This document shows, in pieces, positions 44,928-53,080 of a DNA stretch of 64,000 bases (within the stretch, counting starts at the first letter, position 1; each line of letters begins with the position of its first letter). The DNA lies in the NCBI RefSeq assembly GCF_017355985.1, contig NZ_JAFIQU010000006.1, positions 248,001 to 312,000 on the forward strand. Direction: 5' to 3'. Source of the stretch: Arenibaculum pallidiluteum. Its GTDB lineage: Bacteria; Pseudomonadota; Alphaproteobacteria; Azospirillales; Azospirillaceae. The position numbers and the translations under genes were made by a program. The notes below the pieces were generated by a model. That model was given only the letters and a program-made list of their open reading frames with translations. It had not been told where the DNA came from and did not search any database.

Positions 44928-46313
44928 TTGCTGCCGAACTTGACCGACGCCGCCGCTCCCGACGCCGTTCCGCTGCTGCCGATCACCGCAGACCGCCTGG
45001 ACGCCTGGATCGCCGGGCAGCCCGAGCCGGTGGGCGCCTGGATCAGGGCGACCGGGTTCAAGGCCGACGCCGGCGCCACCGCCCTTCTGCCCGACGCGGG
45101 CGGCCGCCTCGGCCGCATCCTTGTCGGTCTCGGCCGTGGCGACGATCCCTGGGCCTTCGGCGGCCTGCCCAGCACGCTGCCCGCCGGGGCCTACCGCATC
45201 GAGGGGGCCATGGACCCGGCCGCCGCGACGGCGGCGGCGCTCGCCTGGGCCCTGGGCGGATACGCCTTCACCCGCTACCGCAGCTCCGAGCGCCGCGGCG
45301 CGACGCTTGCCTGGCCCGAGACCTGCGACCGCGCCGCCGTCGAGCGCGCGGCCAGCGCAACGACGCTGGTGCGCGACCTCGTGAACACGCCCGCCAACGA
45401 CATGGGGCCGGCCGAGCTCGCCCAGGCGGCCCGCGACCTCGCCGCGGAGTTCGGCGCCTCCTTCGAGGAGATCGTCGGGGACGAGCTTCTCGCCCGCGGC
45501 TATCCCACCATCCACGCCGTTGGCAGGGCCAGCACCCGGCCGCCGCGCCTCGTCGACTTCTCCTGGGGGCACGAGGGCGACCCCGCGGTGGTCCTGGTCG
45601 GGAAGGGCGTCTGCTTCGACAGCGGCGGCCTGGACATCAAGCCCAGCGCCGGCATGCTGCTGATGAAGAAGGACATGGGCGGGGCGGCCCATGTCCTGGG
45701 CATCGCCCGGATGGTGATGATGGCTGGGCTCCGCGTGCGGCTGCGGGTCCTGATCCCCGCCGTGGAGAACGCCATCTCGGGCGATGCCTTCCGGCCGCTC
45801 GACGTGATCCGCACACGCAAGGGCACGACGGTCGAGATCGGGAACACCGACGCCGAGGGGCGCCTGATCCTGTGCGACGCCCTTCACGAGGCCGCCAGCC
45901 GCAAGCCCGACCTGATCGTCGACTTCGCGACGCTGACCGGCGCCGCCCGAGTCGCGCTCGGCCCCGATCTGCCGGCGCTCTTCTGCAACGACGACGGTAC
46001 AGCCCAGAGGCTGGCCGATGCCGGGCGCGAGGTGGCCGATCCGCTGTGGCGCCTGCCGCTCCACCGCCCATACCGCAAGATGCTCGACAGCAAGGTCGCG
46101 GACCTCAGCAACACCGGTTCGAGCCCCTTCGCGGGCGCCATCACCGCCGCACTTTTCCTGGAGTCCTTCATACCCGAGGGCATCCGCTGGGCGCATTTCG
46201 ACACCTTCGCCTGGAACCCGTCGAGCCGCCCCGGACGGCCCGAAGGCGGCGAGGCGCTGGGCATGCGCGCCGTGTTCCGGCTGCTCGAGCGCGACTACAG
46301 CAATGCGCGCTAA
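44928..46313 (+). CDS. Leucyl aminopeptidase, M17 family
   Basis: This is a dizinc/manganese aminopeptidase of 461 aa removing N-terminal residues from peptides in the cytoplasm. The catalytic C-domain has GKGVCFDSGGLDIKPSAGMLLMKKDMGG (about residues 223-250, Lys and Asp ligands) and the family signature NTDAEGRLILCDAL (about 305-318). The N-domain is divergent, as is common. The frame is open back to ATG 44745, but TTG 44928 has AGAGGAAG seven bases upstream and gives a normal length. The gene is followed by a MarR-like regulator and an NlpC/P60 enzyme. Confidence 0.92.
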   Translation: MLPNLTDAAAPDAVPLLPITADRLDAWIAGQPEPVGAWIRATGFKADAGATALLPDAGGRLGRILVGLGRGDDPWAFGGLPSTLPAGAYRIEGAMDPAAATAAALAWALGGYAFTRYRSSERRGATLAWPETCDRAAVERAASATTLVRDLVNTPANDMGPAELAQAARDLAAEFGASFEEIVGDELLARGYPTIHAVGRASTRPPRLVDFSWGHEGDPAVVLVGKGVCFDSGGLDIKPSAGMLLMKKDMGGAAHVLGIARMVMMAGLRVRLRVLIPAVENAISGDAFRPLDVIRTRKGTTVEIGNTDAEGRLILCDALHEAASRKPDLIVDFATLTGAARVALGPDLPALFCNDDGTAQRLADAGREVADPLWRLPLHRPYRKMLDSKVADLSNTGSSPFAGAITAALFLESFIPEGIRWAHFDTFAWNPSSRPGRPEGGEALGMRAVFRLLERDYSNAR

Positions 46314-46393
46314 ATTCTTGCCGGTATCCGAAGCATCCGGCAAACTCCCGGTTGAGCGGCATAGAACGGTGTCGCCCGTCCGAGAGGAGCGGC

Positions 46394-46831
46394 ATGGCGC
46401 AGAAACTGGAAGCGCTGGACCTGTGGCGGACCGTCCTGGTCACGAGCGTCCGGCAGGCAGGCCCAGACCTGTCGTCGCGGCAGCTCGCGCTGCTTCTGAC
46501 CGTCTATCTGACGCCACCGCCCCACACCGTGCGTGGCCTGGCCGCCGCGCTGAACATTTCGAAGCCGGCGATCAGCCGGGCTCTCGACCGGCTCGGGCGG
46601 CTCGGCTTTATCCGCCGCAAGCGGGACGAGACGGACCGGCGGAACGTGCTGGTGCAACGCACGGTGAAGGGTTCGGTCTTCCTGACCGAGTTCGCCCATC
46701 TCGTGATCGAGGCGCGGCGCGGTGTCGGCGGCACCATGGCACCGGACTCCGAGATGATCGGCGCGGCGACGGCACGCGACGATGCCGGCGCGCTGAACCT
46801 GGCGCTCGCCGATGAAGTCGCCGGATCCTAG
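46394..46831 (+). CDS. MarR-like winged-helix regulator
   Basis: This 145-aa DNA-binding protein has a winged helix LSSRQLALLLTVYLTPPPHTVRGLAAALNISKPAISRALDRLGRLGFIRRKRDETDRRNVLVQ (about residues 26-88), the MarR-type recognition helix and wing with DxRxx. ATG 46394 is preceded by GAGGAGC. Its last 20 bp overlap the NlpC/P60 start, so it is co-translated with a peptidoglycan-type hydrolase. Targets are unknown. Confidence 0.87.
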   Translation: MAQKLEALDLWRTVLVTSVRQAGPDLSSRQLALLLTVYLTPPPHTVRGLAAALNISKPAISRALDRLGRLGFIRRKRDETDRRNVLVQRTVKGSVFLTEFAHLVIEARRGVGGTMAPDSEMIGAATARDDAGALNLALADEVAGS

Positions 46832-47651
46832 GGTCACCCCCTATCGCGACGACCTGGCGGCATCCCATCTGCGTGGCATCGTCGAGGCGCCGCGCTATGC
46901 CGACGGTGTCGCGCACCGCATGCGCCAGGGCCGCGCGACCCTGCGCGGCGAGCCTACGGATGCCGCGCGCCAGACCTCGGAGCTGATCTTCGGCGAGACC
47001 TTCACGGTCTACGACCGGCGGGATGGTTGGGCCTGGGGCCAGTGCGGGACGGACGGCTACGTCGGCTGGACGCCGGCCTCCGCGCTCGAGGAAGGCCCGC
47101 TCGCGCCGACCCATCAGGTCTCCGCCCTGCGGACCTTCCTGTTCCCCGAGGCGGACCTGAAGACCCATCCGCGCGACGACCTCAGCCAGGGGGCCCTGGT
47201 GGCGGTCGCCCGCACGCAGAACGGCTGGTCCGAGCTTGCGACGGGCGGCTGGATCTTCGCCAAGCACCTGACGCCGGTGGGCGCGCCGCCCGCGGACATG
47301 GTGGACACGGCGCTGGCGTTCCTGGGCGTCCCCTATCTCTGGGGCGGACGCACGAGCCTGGGCATCGACTGCTCCGGTCTGGCGCAGCGGGCGATGGCCG
47401 CGTCGGGGCGGAACGCGCCCCGGGACAGCGACCAGCAGCGCGCCGCCGTCGGGACGCTGGTGTCGGAGAACGGCCAGGGCTTCGCCTACCGGCGCGGCGA
47501 CCTCGTCTTCTTCCCGGGGCATGTCGGCCTGATGCTCGACGGCACGCGGCTCCTGCATGCCACCGCCTTCTCCCTGTCCGTCTGCGTGGAGCCGCTGGAC
47601 GAGGTGGCCGCGCGCGCCGGCGGCATCCTGGCGGTCCGGCGCCTGGATTAG
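46812..47651 (+). CDS. NlpC/P60 family C40 peptidase with SH3-like domains
   Basis: This is a 279-aa probable cell-wall peptide hydrolase. Two bacterial SH3-like modules (about residues 40-145; LIFGETFTVYDRRDGWAWGQC, GWTPASAL) precede the NlpC/P60 domain. The catalytic Cys is in SLGIDCSGLAQR (about 192), His in FFPGHVGLML (about 236) and a third polar residue in LLHATA. No signal peptide is evident, so it may act on cytoplasmic muropeptides, which fits its place after an aminopeptidase and in a genome region with an AmpG-like permease. Confidence 0.9.
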   Translation: MKSPDPRVTPYRDDLAASHLRGIVEAPRYADGVAHRMRQGRATLRGEPTDAARQTSELIFGETFTVYDRRDGWAWGQCGTDGYVGWTPASALEEGPLAPTHQVSALRTFLFPEADLKTHPRDDLSQGALVAVARTQNGWSELATGGWIFAKHLTPVGAPPADMVDTALAFLGVPYLWGGRTSLGIDCSGLAQRAMAASGRNAPRDSDQQRAAVGTLVSENGQGFAYRRGDLVFFPGHVGLMLDGTRLLHATAFSLSVCVEPLDEVAARAGGILAVRRLD

Positions 47652-47785
47652 CGATCCGGCGCGGCCACCGCTGATCCTCCTGCGACACCGCGGCGGGTGC
47701 CGCCATCCGGGACCGTGATCCCGCGCCGCAAGCGCTGTTGTCAGCACTGTCCGGAGCATGGCGCTCCCGCGGTCAGGATTCGGCC

Positions 47786-48043
47786 TTGAAGATCGGTCAC
47801 CACCAGCGCATCGCGGACGAGCTCCTGCGCGAGCACGGGCCCTGCGCCCTGAGCCTTTCCCAGCACTGGGCCGACAAGGCGGCCCAGGCGGATCAGCGCG
47901 GCGCCGCCAGGTTCTGGCGGAAGATCGCGGCGATGGTGCTCACGCGTCTGGGCCGGAACGACGATTTCCGCCGGGACGCGGCGGCCGTCGTCAACATGGC
48001 CCTGGGACGCGGCGCCAAGGCCGGGACCCCGCCGAACGCTTGA
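47786..48043 (+). CDS. Small conserved-type hypothetical protein
   Basis: The 85-aa product has KIGHHQRIADELLREHGPCALSLSQHWADKAAQADQRGAARFWRKIAAMVLTRL, predicted as two or three helices with the RIADELLxEHGP pattern of short uncharacterised alphaproteobacterial proteins (DUF6961-like, by resemblance only). TTG 47786 has AGGA eight bases upstream; an in-frame ATG-less extension to 47738 exists. The stop codon falls inside the first unit of a 16-bp repeat array. Confidence 0.6.
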   Translation: MKIGHHQRIADELLREHGPCALSLSQHWADKAAQADQRGAARFWRKIAAMVLTRLGRNDDFRRDAAAVVNMALGRGAKAGTPPNA

Positions 48044-48113
48044 CCTGCAGAACGCCTGACCTGCAGAACGCCTGACCTGCAGAACGCCTAACCTGCAGAA
48101 CGCCCGACCTGCG
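48034..48113. repeat. 16-bp tandem repeat array, five units
   Basis: Units of gaacgcctgacctgca at 48034, 48050, 48066, 48082 and 48098. The central two are identical; the first and fourth differ by one base and the fifth by two. The first unit is the 3' end of the 85-aa gene. The 230 bp from 48114 to 48344 holds nothing else I can support. Confidence 0.93.
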
Positions 48114-48344
48114 ATCCGCTGCCGGAGCAGGGCCGGCACCGCGCGCCCGGTCCGCGGCCGCCCCATGCCCCGCCGTGGCGGCGCCATAGCTCGCCGATCG
48201 GAGACGTCCCCTACCCCGCCTGAGACGCCCCGAGGTTGCAGCGCTAACGAAAGACGGGCCGCGCAACAACACTGCGCACGATATGATCCGGGCGCAAGAA
48301 CCGTTCGGCGTTGCGGGCGGCCGCCAGACAGGGAGGGTTCGGTG

Positions 48345-50180
48345 ATGACATCGTTCGATCCCAGGAACTACGAGGCCTGGTTCCCGGCCGAGAGGCCGCT
48401 GCCCGAGGACGGGCGCTTCGAGATCGGGCTGACGCTGGCAGGCGCAGTCTCCGCGGGAGCCTACACCGCGGGGGTGATGGACTTCCTCTTCGAGGCGCTT
48501 GATGCATGGGAGGCCGCGAAGTCCTCGCCGGGCGCGCAGCCTGACGGGCGGGCCGTTCCCACACATGACGTGGTGGTCAGGATCATCACCGGTGCCTCTG
48601 CAGGCGGTATCACCGGGGCGATCGCAGCCGCCTGGCAGGGGCGTTCCTTCGAGCCTGCGCGGCCCGATGCCGAGCCTGCCCGGCTTGCCGGGAATCCCTT
48701 CTATCGGGCCTGGGTGAAGGATATCGACATCACGAAGCTCCTCGACACCACGGATCTCCAAGGCGGTCGGGAAGTCAGGTCCGCCCTGAACTCCCGGCAC
48801 CTCGACGAGATCGTCGAGACCGTCCTCGGCGGGCCGCCCCCGGGCAGCGGGAGGCGCTGGCTCTCCGACCCGCTGACGCTTGCCCTGACGGTCACCAATC
48901 TTCGCGGCGTGCCCTATGCGCTGGGTTTCCGCACCGACGCGCGTCTGCGCCACCAGATGACGATGCACCGCGACTGGGTCGCCTTCGCGGTCGAGACGCT
49001 GTCCGGGCGCAGGCAGGAGGCCCCCGTCCCGCCCGACGCGGCCCCGCTCTCCGGCAGGGCCGACTATGCCGACGAGAAATGGCGCGCGCTCGGTACGACG
49101 GCGCTCGCGACCGGGGCCTTCCCCCTGGCGCTTGCCCCGCGCGTCCTCAGGCGTCCCTTCGAAGACTATTCGTGGCGCAGGCCGCGGCGCGGGACAGAGG
49201 GATGGCAGTTCGACGAGCCAGCCTGGCCGGAACCGCGGGACGCGGATCCCTACAGCTTCCTGTGCGTCGACGGCGGGACCATGGACAACGAGCCGCTGGA
49301 GCTCGCGCGCAAGGCGCTCGCGGGATCGCAGGGCCGGAACCCGCGGGAGGGCGACAGGGCGAAACGGGCCGTGATCATGGTCGACCCCTTCGCGGATCCC
49401 CTCGCGGAGGGGCTGAAGACCGAGGCGCCGCTATACAGGGTCGCCCTTGCGCTCGCCAACGCCCTGAAGATGCAGTGCCGCTACGATCCCGCCGACCTCG
49501 ACCCGCTTCTCGACGAGAAGGTCTACAGCCGCTACCTCGTCGCGCCGTCCCGCGGCGACGGGATCCGCGGCAGGGAGGCTCTCGCCTCGGGCGGCCTGGG
49601 AGCCTTCCTCGGCTTCTTTGCCGAGGCCTACCGCCACCACGACTTCATGCTCGGGCGCCGGAACTGCCAGAGGTTCCTGAAGAGGACCTTCGCGCTGCCC
49701 AGGGACAATCCGCTCTTCAAGGACTGGCGCAGCCGCATGACGGACGCGGACTGCTGCGGGAACGATCCCACCCATGTGCCGATCGTCCCGCTCTTCGGCC
49801 GCTGCGCGGCTCCCGAGCCGCTGCCCGACTGGCCCGGCGGCCGCGCGTCCGACCTCGACCGGATCGGGATCCTGGTGAAGGCGCGCGTCCATGCGCTGGT
49901 CGACGCGCTGCAGGCGCCCATGCTTCCCGGCGCCGGCGAGGCCGGTCCCTGGGGCTGGGTCAAGCGGACGGTGACGACGGGCTATCTCTATCCGCTCCGG
50001 AAGGCTCTCCGGAATCGGATCGTGACGGCGGTGGATGGGGCGATCCGCGCGGCGGTCGCCGACGTCGACCGCCGCGCGGCCCCGCCGGAATCCTCGCCGC
50101 AGGTGGCTTCGCTGGCCGCGCCTCCGGACGCCCCCGGGGCCCGGCCGCTCGTGCCGTCGCTGGACAACGCCGGCCCGTAA
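48345..50180 (+). CDS. Patatin-like phospholipase family protein
   Basis: This is a 611-aa protein with a patatin (serine-aspartate lipase) core. The glycine-rich oxyanion region is LTLAGAVSAGAYTAGVMDFL (about residues 28-47), the nucleophile RIITGASAGGITGAI (Ser about 83) and the catalytic Asp in FLCVDGGTMDNEPL (about 306). The C-terminal 250 residues have no recognised domain and include an Asp-Cys-Cys segment. No secretion signal is visible. Start ATG 48345 (GTG 48342 adjoining) follows GGGAGGG. Such large patatin proteins are common in bacteria; the lipid substrate is unknown. Confidence 0.87.
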   Translation: MTSFDPRNYEAWFPAERPLPEDGRFEIGLTLAGAVSAGAYTAGVMDFLFEALDAWEAAKSSPGAQPDGRAVPTHDVVVRIITGASAGGITGAIAAAWQGRSFEPARPDAEPARLAGNPFYRAWVKDIDITKLLDTTDLQGGREVRSALNSRHLDEIVETVLGGPPPGSGRRWLSDPLTLALTVTNLRGVPYALGFRTDARLRHQMTMHRDWVAFAVETLSGRRQEAPVPPDAAPLSGRADYADEKWRALGTTALATGAFPLALAPRVLRRPFEDYSWRRPRRGTEGWQFDEPAWPEPRDADPYSFLCVDGGTMDNEPLELARKALAGSQGRNPREGDRAKRAVIMVDPFADPLAEGLKTEAPLYRVALALANALKMQCRYDPADLDPLLDEKVYSRYLVAPSRGDGIRGREALASGGLGAFLGFFAEAYRHHDFMLGRRNCQRFLKRTFALPRDNPLFKDWRSRMTDADCCGNDPTHVPIVPLFGRCAAPEPLPDWPGGRASDLDRIGILVKARVHALVDALQAPMLPGAGEAGPWGWVKRTVTTGYLYPLRKALRNRIVTAVDGAIRAAVADVDRRAAPPESSPQVASLAAPPDAPGARPLVPSLDNAGP

Positions 50181-50205
50181 GGCGTGCCCGCAAGGCGGCC
50201 GCAGC

Positions 50206-50239
50206 GCCTGGGGCCGCGCACCGGCGCGGGGCCCCAGGC
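50206..50239. terminator. GC hairpin between convergent genes
   Basis: GCCTGGGGCC...GGCCCCAGGC forms a 10-bp or longer stem with a GCGC inner part, between the patatin stop (50180) and the minus-strand small gene (50248). There is no T-run. Confidence 0.5.
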
Positions 50240-50247
50240 CGGCCTTA

Positions 50248-50445
50248 TCAGCGCTTCAGGAGGCGTCCGAGAAGGATCTGCAGGATCTGCGCCGCCGGGC
50301 CGCGCGCCCGACGTCCGTGAGAAAAGGGATCGGTGGAAAAGGCGCCGGGGGAGACGCGGCCGGCTCCCGGCGCGCCCCGGATCCAGCGCCGCCCGTACCG
50401 CTCGGCGACCATGCGCAGCGCGAGCACCGCAAACTTCCTGAGCAT
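50248..50445 (-). CDS. Small basic protein downstream of DUF4112
   Basis: The 65-aa product begins MLRKFAVLALRMVAERYGRRW and is rich in Arg and Gly, with a C-terminal amphipathic ILQILLGRLLKR helix. Its ribosome site AAGGGAGG, five bases before the ATG, is one of the best in the window and supports real translation. It lies 11 bp after the DUF4112 gene in the same operon. I do not recognise the family. Confidence 0.6.
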   Translation of the reverse strand: MLRKFAVLALRMVAERYGRRWIRGAPGAGRVSPGAFSTDPFSHGRRARGPAAQILQILLGRLLKR

Positions 50446-50456
50446 TGCGACCTCCC

Positions 50457-50930
50457 TTAGCGCGCGGTCGCTTCGAGGATCACGCCGCGCGGGCCGACCA
50501 CGCGGTCGAGATGCTCGCGCAGGAGACGCATGTTCTTGGCGTTCGCGCGATGGAACACGTCTCCGACCCAGCCGACGATGGGGATCAGGCCGATCAGGAA
50601 ATCCAGGCCCACATTGCCCACCATGCGGATGAGCGTTCCCGTGGGGACGCCGAGCCGCCGGGCCTCGTAGATCAGGTAGCCCGAGAGGCCCTTGGACACG
50701 AGCGGGCCGAGGCCGGGAACAAGGTTCAGGATGGCGTCGGCGCCGACGCGTACGCGCGTCCCGGGCACGACGAAGGCGCTGTCGAGCAGGCGGGCGATGG
50801 CCTCCAGCCTATCGCGGGTGGCCTCGACGTCGGTGGCGCCGGTGGTGAATTGCAGGGGGGATGCTTGGCCGTACAAGGTGGTCTCCCAGAAGCTGAGCGC
50901 GAGGCGCTCGTCAGGTGAGAGATCCGACAT
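50457..50930 (-). CDS. DUF4112 domain-containing membrane protein
   Basis: This 157-aa protein carries the DUF4112 pattern: LEAIARLLDSAFVVPGTRVRVGADAILNLVPGLGPLVSK (about residues 43-82), then IRMVGNVGLDFLIGLIPIVGWVGDVFHRANAKN (about 100-133), two hydrophobic hairpins separated by a conserved polar turn. Function is unknown; it is probably inner-membrane associated. ATG 50930 was chosen because upstream residues lack conservation and would run into the divergent intergenic region (50931-51135). Confidence 0.87.
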   Translation of the reverse strand: MSDLSPDERLALSFWETTLYGQASPLQFTTGATDVEATRDRLEAIARLLDSAFVVPGTRVRVGADAILNLVPGLGPLVSKGLSGYLIYEARRLGVPTGTLIRMVGNVGLDFLIGLIPIVGWVGDVFHRANAKNMRLLREHLDRVVGPRGVILEATAR

Positions 50931-51135
50931 CGCAGCCGGAGGCGGCTGCCAGAGGGGCCCGGATCGAAGTGACCTGGATGTGACCCCACGCCCCACGGAA
51001 TTCAAGGCGGGCCATGAGAGATGCAGGCGCGCACGACCTGTTTGAGGAAGTCAGGGCGAAGGCGGGTGCCATCACCGCCCGCGCCCGACTGAGCGACCGC
51101 TGCACCACGCGTCTGCTGCGTAGAGCGAGAGCCAC

Positions 51136-51693
51136 ATGAGCCGTCTTCGCCGTGCGACCCCGGCCTTCGGCTTGGCGGTCATCCTCGCGGGACCGCCGGT
51201 GCAGGCCGGAGACGGCCTGGAGACCTTCGGCGACCTGATGCGCTACGGAATTCCCCTGGCGGCGGGGGGCATTTCCGCCGCCAGGGACGACCGTGAGGGC
51301 CTGGCGCAGCTGGGCGCGACCTTCGGCGTCACGCTCGTGCTCACCGAAGGTCTGAAGGAAACCTTCGACGGCACTGGGTGGGGGAAGCGCCCGAACGGCG
51401 GGAGGGAAGCCTTCCCATCCGGCCACGCCGCAAAGGCCTTCTCGGGCGCCGCATACCTTCATTTCCGCTATGGGTGGGAATACGGCTTGCCCGCGGCGGC
51501 TGTCGCATCCGTCGTCGGCTACAGCCGCGTCGAGTCCGACGACCATCATGTCCGTGACGTGATAGCCGGCGCGGCGCTGGCCTACACGACGGCGTTCTTC
51601 CTGACCGAGGCGGTTGACGATTCCGCGACGCTGATCCCCCTCGTCGGCGTATCGAAGCCGTATTTCGGGCTGATCGGCAGGCTCCGCTTCTGA
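51136..51693 (+). CDS. PAP2-family phosphatase
   Basis: This 185-aa protein has an N-terminal signal (ATPAFGLAVILAGPPVQAG, cleaved near residue 24) and the three-part acid phosphatase/lipid phosphatase signature. Motif 1 is KETFDGTGWGKRP (about residues 75-87), motif 2 FPSGHA (about 94-99) and motif 3 SRVESDDHHVRDV (about 131-143), giving the catalytic histidines. It removes phosphate from lipid or small periplasmic substrates. The small size and few hydrophobic segments suggest a periplasmic or weakly membrane-bound form. Confidence 0.88.
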   Translation: MSRLRRATPAFGLAVILAGPPVQAGDGLETFGDLMRYGIPLAAGGISAARDDREGLAQLGATFGVTLVLTEGLKETFDGTGWGKRPNGGREAFPSGHAAKAFSGAAYLHFRYGWEYGLPAAAVASVVGYSRVESDDHHVRDVIAGAALAYTTAFFLTEAVDDSATLIPLVGVSKPYFGLIGRLRF

Positions 51694-51727
51694 GCGGGCG
51701 TGCCGGCGCCGGTGGGCGCGGGCAGAA

Positions 51728-51802
51728 TCAGCGCAGCCCCAGGAAGGACAGGATGGCCAGAACGACGACGATCACGCCGATGATCACGAAGATGTTGGGC
51801 AT
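51728..51802 (-). CDS. 24-residue single-helix membrane peptide
   Basis: ATG 51802 opens a 24-codon frame, MPNIFVIIGVIVVVLAILSF then LGLR, which is one uninterrupted transmembrane helix with a short basic end. GAGGAGG lies 8-9 bases upstream of the ATG, an excellent ribosome site. Peptides of this form (VV-LAILSFLGLR-like) are familiar from alphaproteobacterial genomes, but I know no function. It is too short for usual gene finding. It converges on the PAP2 gene. Confidence 0.7.
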   Translation of the reverse strand: MPNIFVIIGVIVVVLAILSFLGLR

Positions 51803-51959
51803 AGCTCGGGCCTCCTCGCCCGCTCAGGGATTCCGCTGCAGGAGGTAACGGCGGGGCCCGCGGCAGGTTCCTGGGTCGCCCCGGTCCCGCGGAATGTCAC
51901 GGGAATGCGCTGGCCGCCTCCCTGTTCACGACGGGATCGGAACGGTCAGGAGACAAGCC

Positions 51960-52409
51960 TTGAGAAGCGGGAAACACGTGGCGCTCGTCCTTGCGGCCTC
52001 GGCATCGCTGCTGGCCGGCACGGCTGGCCTTGCGGCCGGGGAGCGCCCGAAGGAGCTGAAGCGGCAGTTCGTCCAGCGCGGCGAGGCCTCCTATTACGCC
52101 GACAGGTTCCATGGTCGCAGGACCGCCGCCGGCGACCGCTTCAACACCAACGAGCAGACGGCCGCCCACCGCACGCTGCCGCTCGGCACGGAGGCCGAGG
52201 TGACGAACATCGAGAATGGGCGGAAGACCGAGGTGCAGATTACGGACCGGGGCCCCCATGTCCGCGGCCGCGTCATCGACCTGTCCAAGAGAGCGGCGCG
52301 CCAGCTCGGCATGACGAAGGACGGCACGGCGACCGTGAGGATCGAGGCGGATCCTCAACGCCAGGACGGCCTTTACGGTCGCGAGGACACCCGCAAGCCC
52401 AAGGGCTGA
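51960..52409 (+). CDS. RlpA-like double-psi beta-barrel lipoprotein-type protein
   Basis: This is a 149-aa secreted protein. The signal is hydrophobic (HVALVLAASASLLAGTAGLAAG). The RlpA-like DPBB domain covers about residues 40-130: GEASYYADRFHGRRTAAGDRF, LPLGTEAEVTN, VQITDRGPHVRGRVIDLSKRAA, with the Asp-Arg-Gly-Pro motif. RlpA enzymes cleave denuded peptidoglycan glycan strands. There is no lipobox Cys and no SPOR domain, so it is a minimal form. Start TTG 51960 has AGGAGA eight bases upstream. Confidence 0.87.
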   Translation: MRSGKHVALVLAASASLLAGTAGLAAGERPKELKRQFVQRGEASYYADRFHGRRTAAGDRFNTNEQTAAHRTLPLGTEAEVTNIENGRKTEVQITDRGPHVRGRVIDLSKRAARQLGMTKDGTATVRIEADPQRQDGLYGREDTRKPKG

Positions 52410-52530
52410 AGCCCAGGCGATCTACTATGGGTAGTGGCGTAGGGGGCATCCCGAACGCCCCATTCCTATACTTGGTGGATAGATCGCATTTTCCCCATTT
52501 TCGAAGATATCGCCCGGCGGCGACTTGAGT

Positions 52531-52578
52531 ACCCGAAATTGGGTTGTTCTGTTTACCGGCTATTAGAAGATTTCGGGT
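52531..52578 (+). promoter_or_regulatory. AT-rich leader with inverted repeat and promoter-like boxes
   Basis: ACCCGAAAT (52531-52539) and ATTTCGGGT (52570-52578) form a perfect 9-bp inverted repeat around TTGGGT-N16-TATTAG (52539-52566). The region 52430-52600 is clearly less GC-rich than its surroundings and lies upstream of the 67-aa membrane protein gene. Confidence 0.4.
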
Positions 52579-52628
52579 GTAATAGCATTGCCAACCGCGC
52601 GAGTTGGCTTCCGGGAGCATCCTTGATC

Positions 52629-52832
52629 ATGACGACACTGGCCCATCAGCACCAGGGACGCGTTGCCTTCCGCCGCCTTTCGCCCGACGCCGTGGTGGTG
52701 TACGGGCTCTTCGCCGTGACCCTCGTGCTGCTGGCGTGCAGCGCCGTGACGGGCTGGCGCGTCGCGCATGGCAGTGCGCCGCAGCTCATTCAGATCGAAG
52801 AGGCCAGGAGCCCGATCGCCCAGCCGGGCTGA
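52629..52832 (+). CDS. Small single-pass membrane protein
   Basis: The 67-aa product has a polar N-terminus, one TM helix (about residues 23-43, VVVYGLFAVTLVLLACSAVTG) and a polar C-terminal tail. ATG 52629 is used; TTG 52623 in the same frame sits closer to GGGAG. A hairpin follows the stop. I recognise no family. The local leader with lower GC and an inverted repeat suggests regulated expression. Confidence 0.55.
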   Translation: MTTLAHQHQGRVAFRRLSPDAVVVYGLFAVTLVLLACSAVTGWRVAHGSAPQLIQIEEARSPIAQPG

Positions 52833-52860
52833 GCGCGGGAAAGCCAGACGATCGCTGCGG

Positions 52861-52880
52861 ACGGGCCCTTCGGGGCCCGT
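52861..52880 (+). terminator. Probable terminator hairpin
   Basis: ACGGGCCC-TTCG-GGGCCCGT, an 8-bp stem with a UUCG tetraloop, 28 bp after the stop of the small membrane protein, followed by TCTGATT, a weak U-tract. Confidence 0.6.
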
Positions 52881-53080
52881 TCTGATTCCAGGCCGGCCGA
52901 TCCGCCCATTCAAGAACCTCGACCTCCAGCAGCCCGGCCAGGACAGGGCCAGAGAATTGCTGTTCACTGGGGCGCCGTTGAAGCTGATCGGCGCGACGGG
53001 ATCGCCGCGAAGCCCCGAGGCACCTTGCCAGGCGCGGGGTGCCGCCTCCGGCGTCTCGTCCGTTACCTAGGAGGAAAGCG

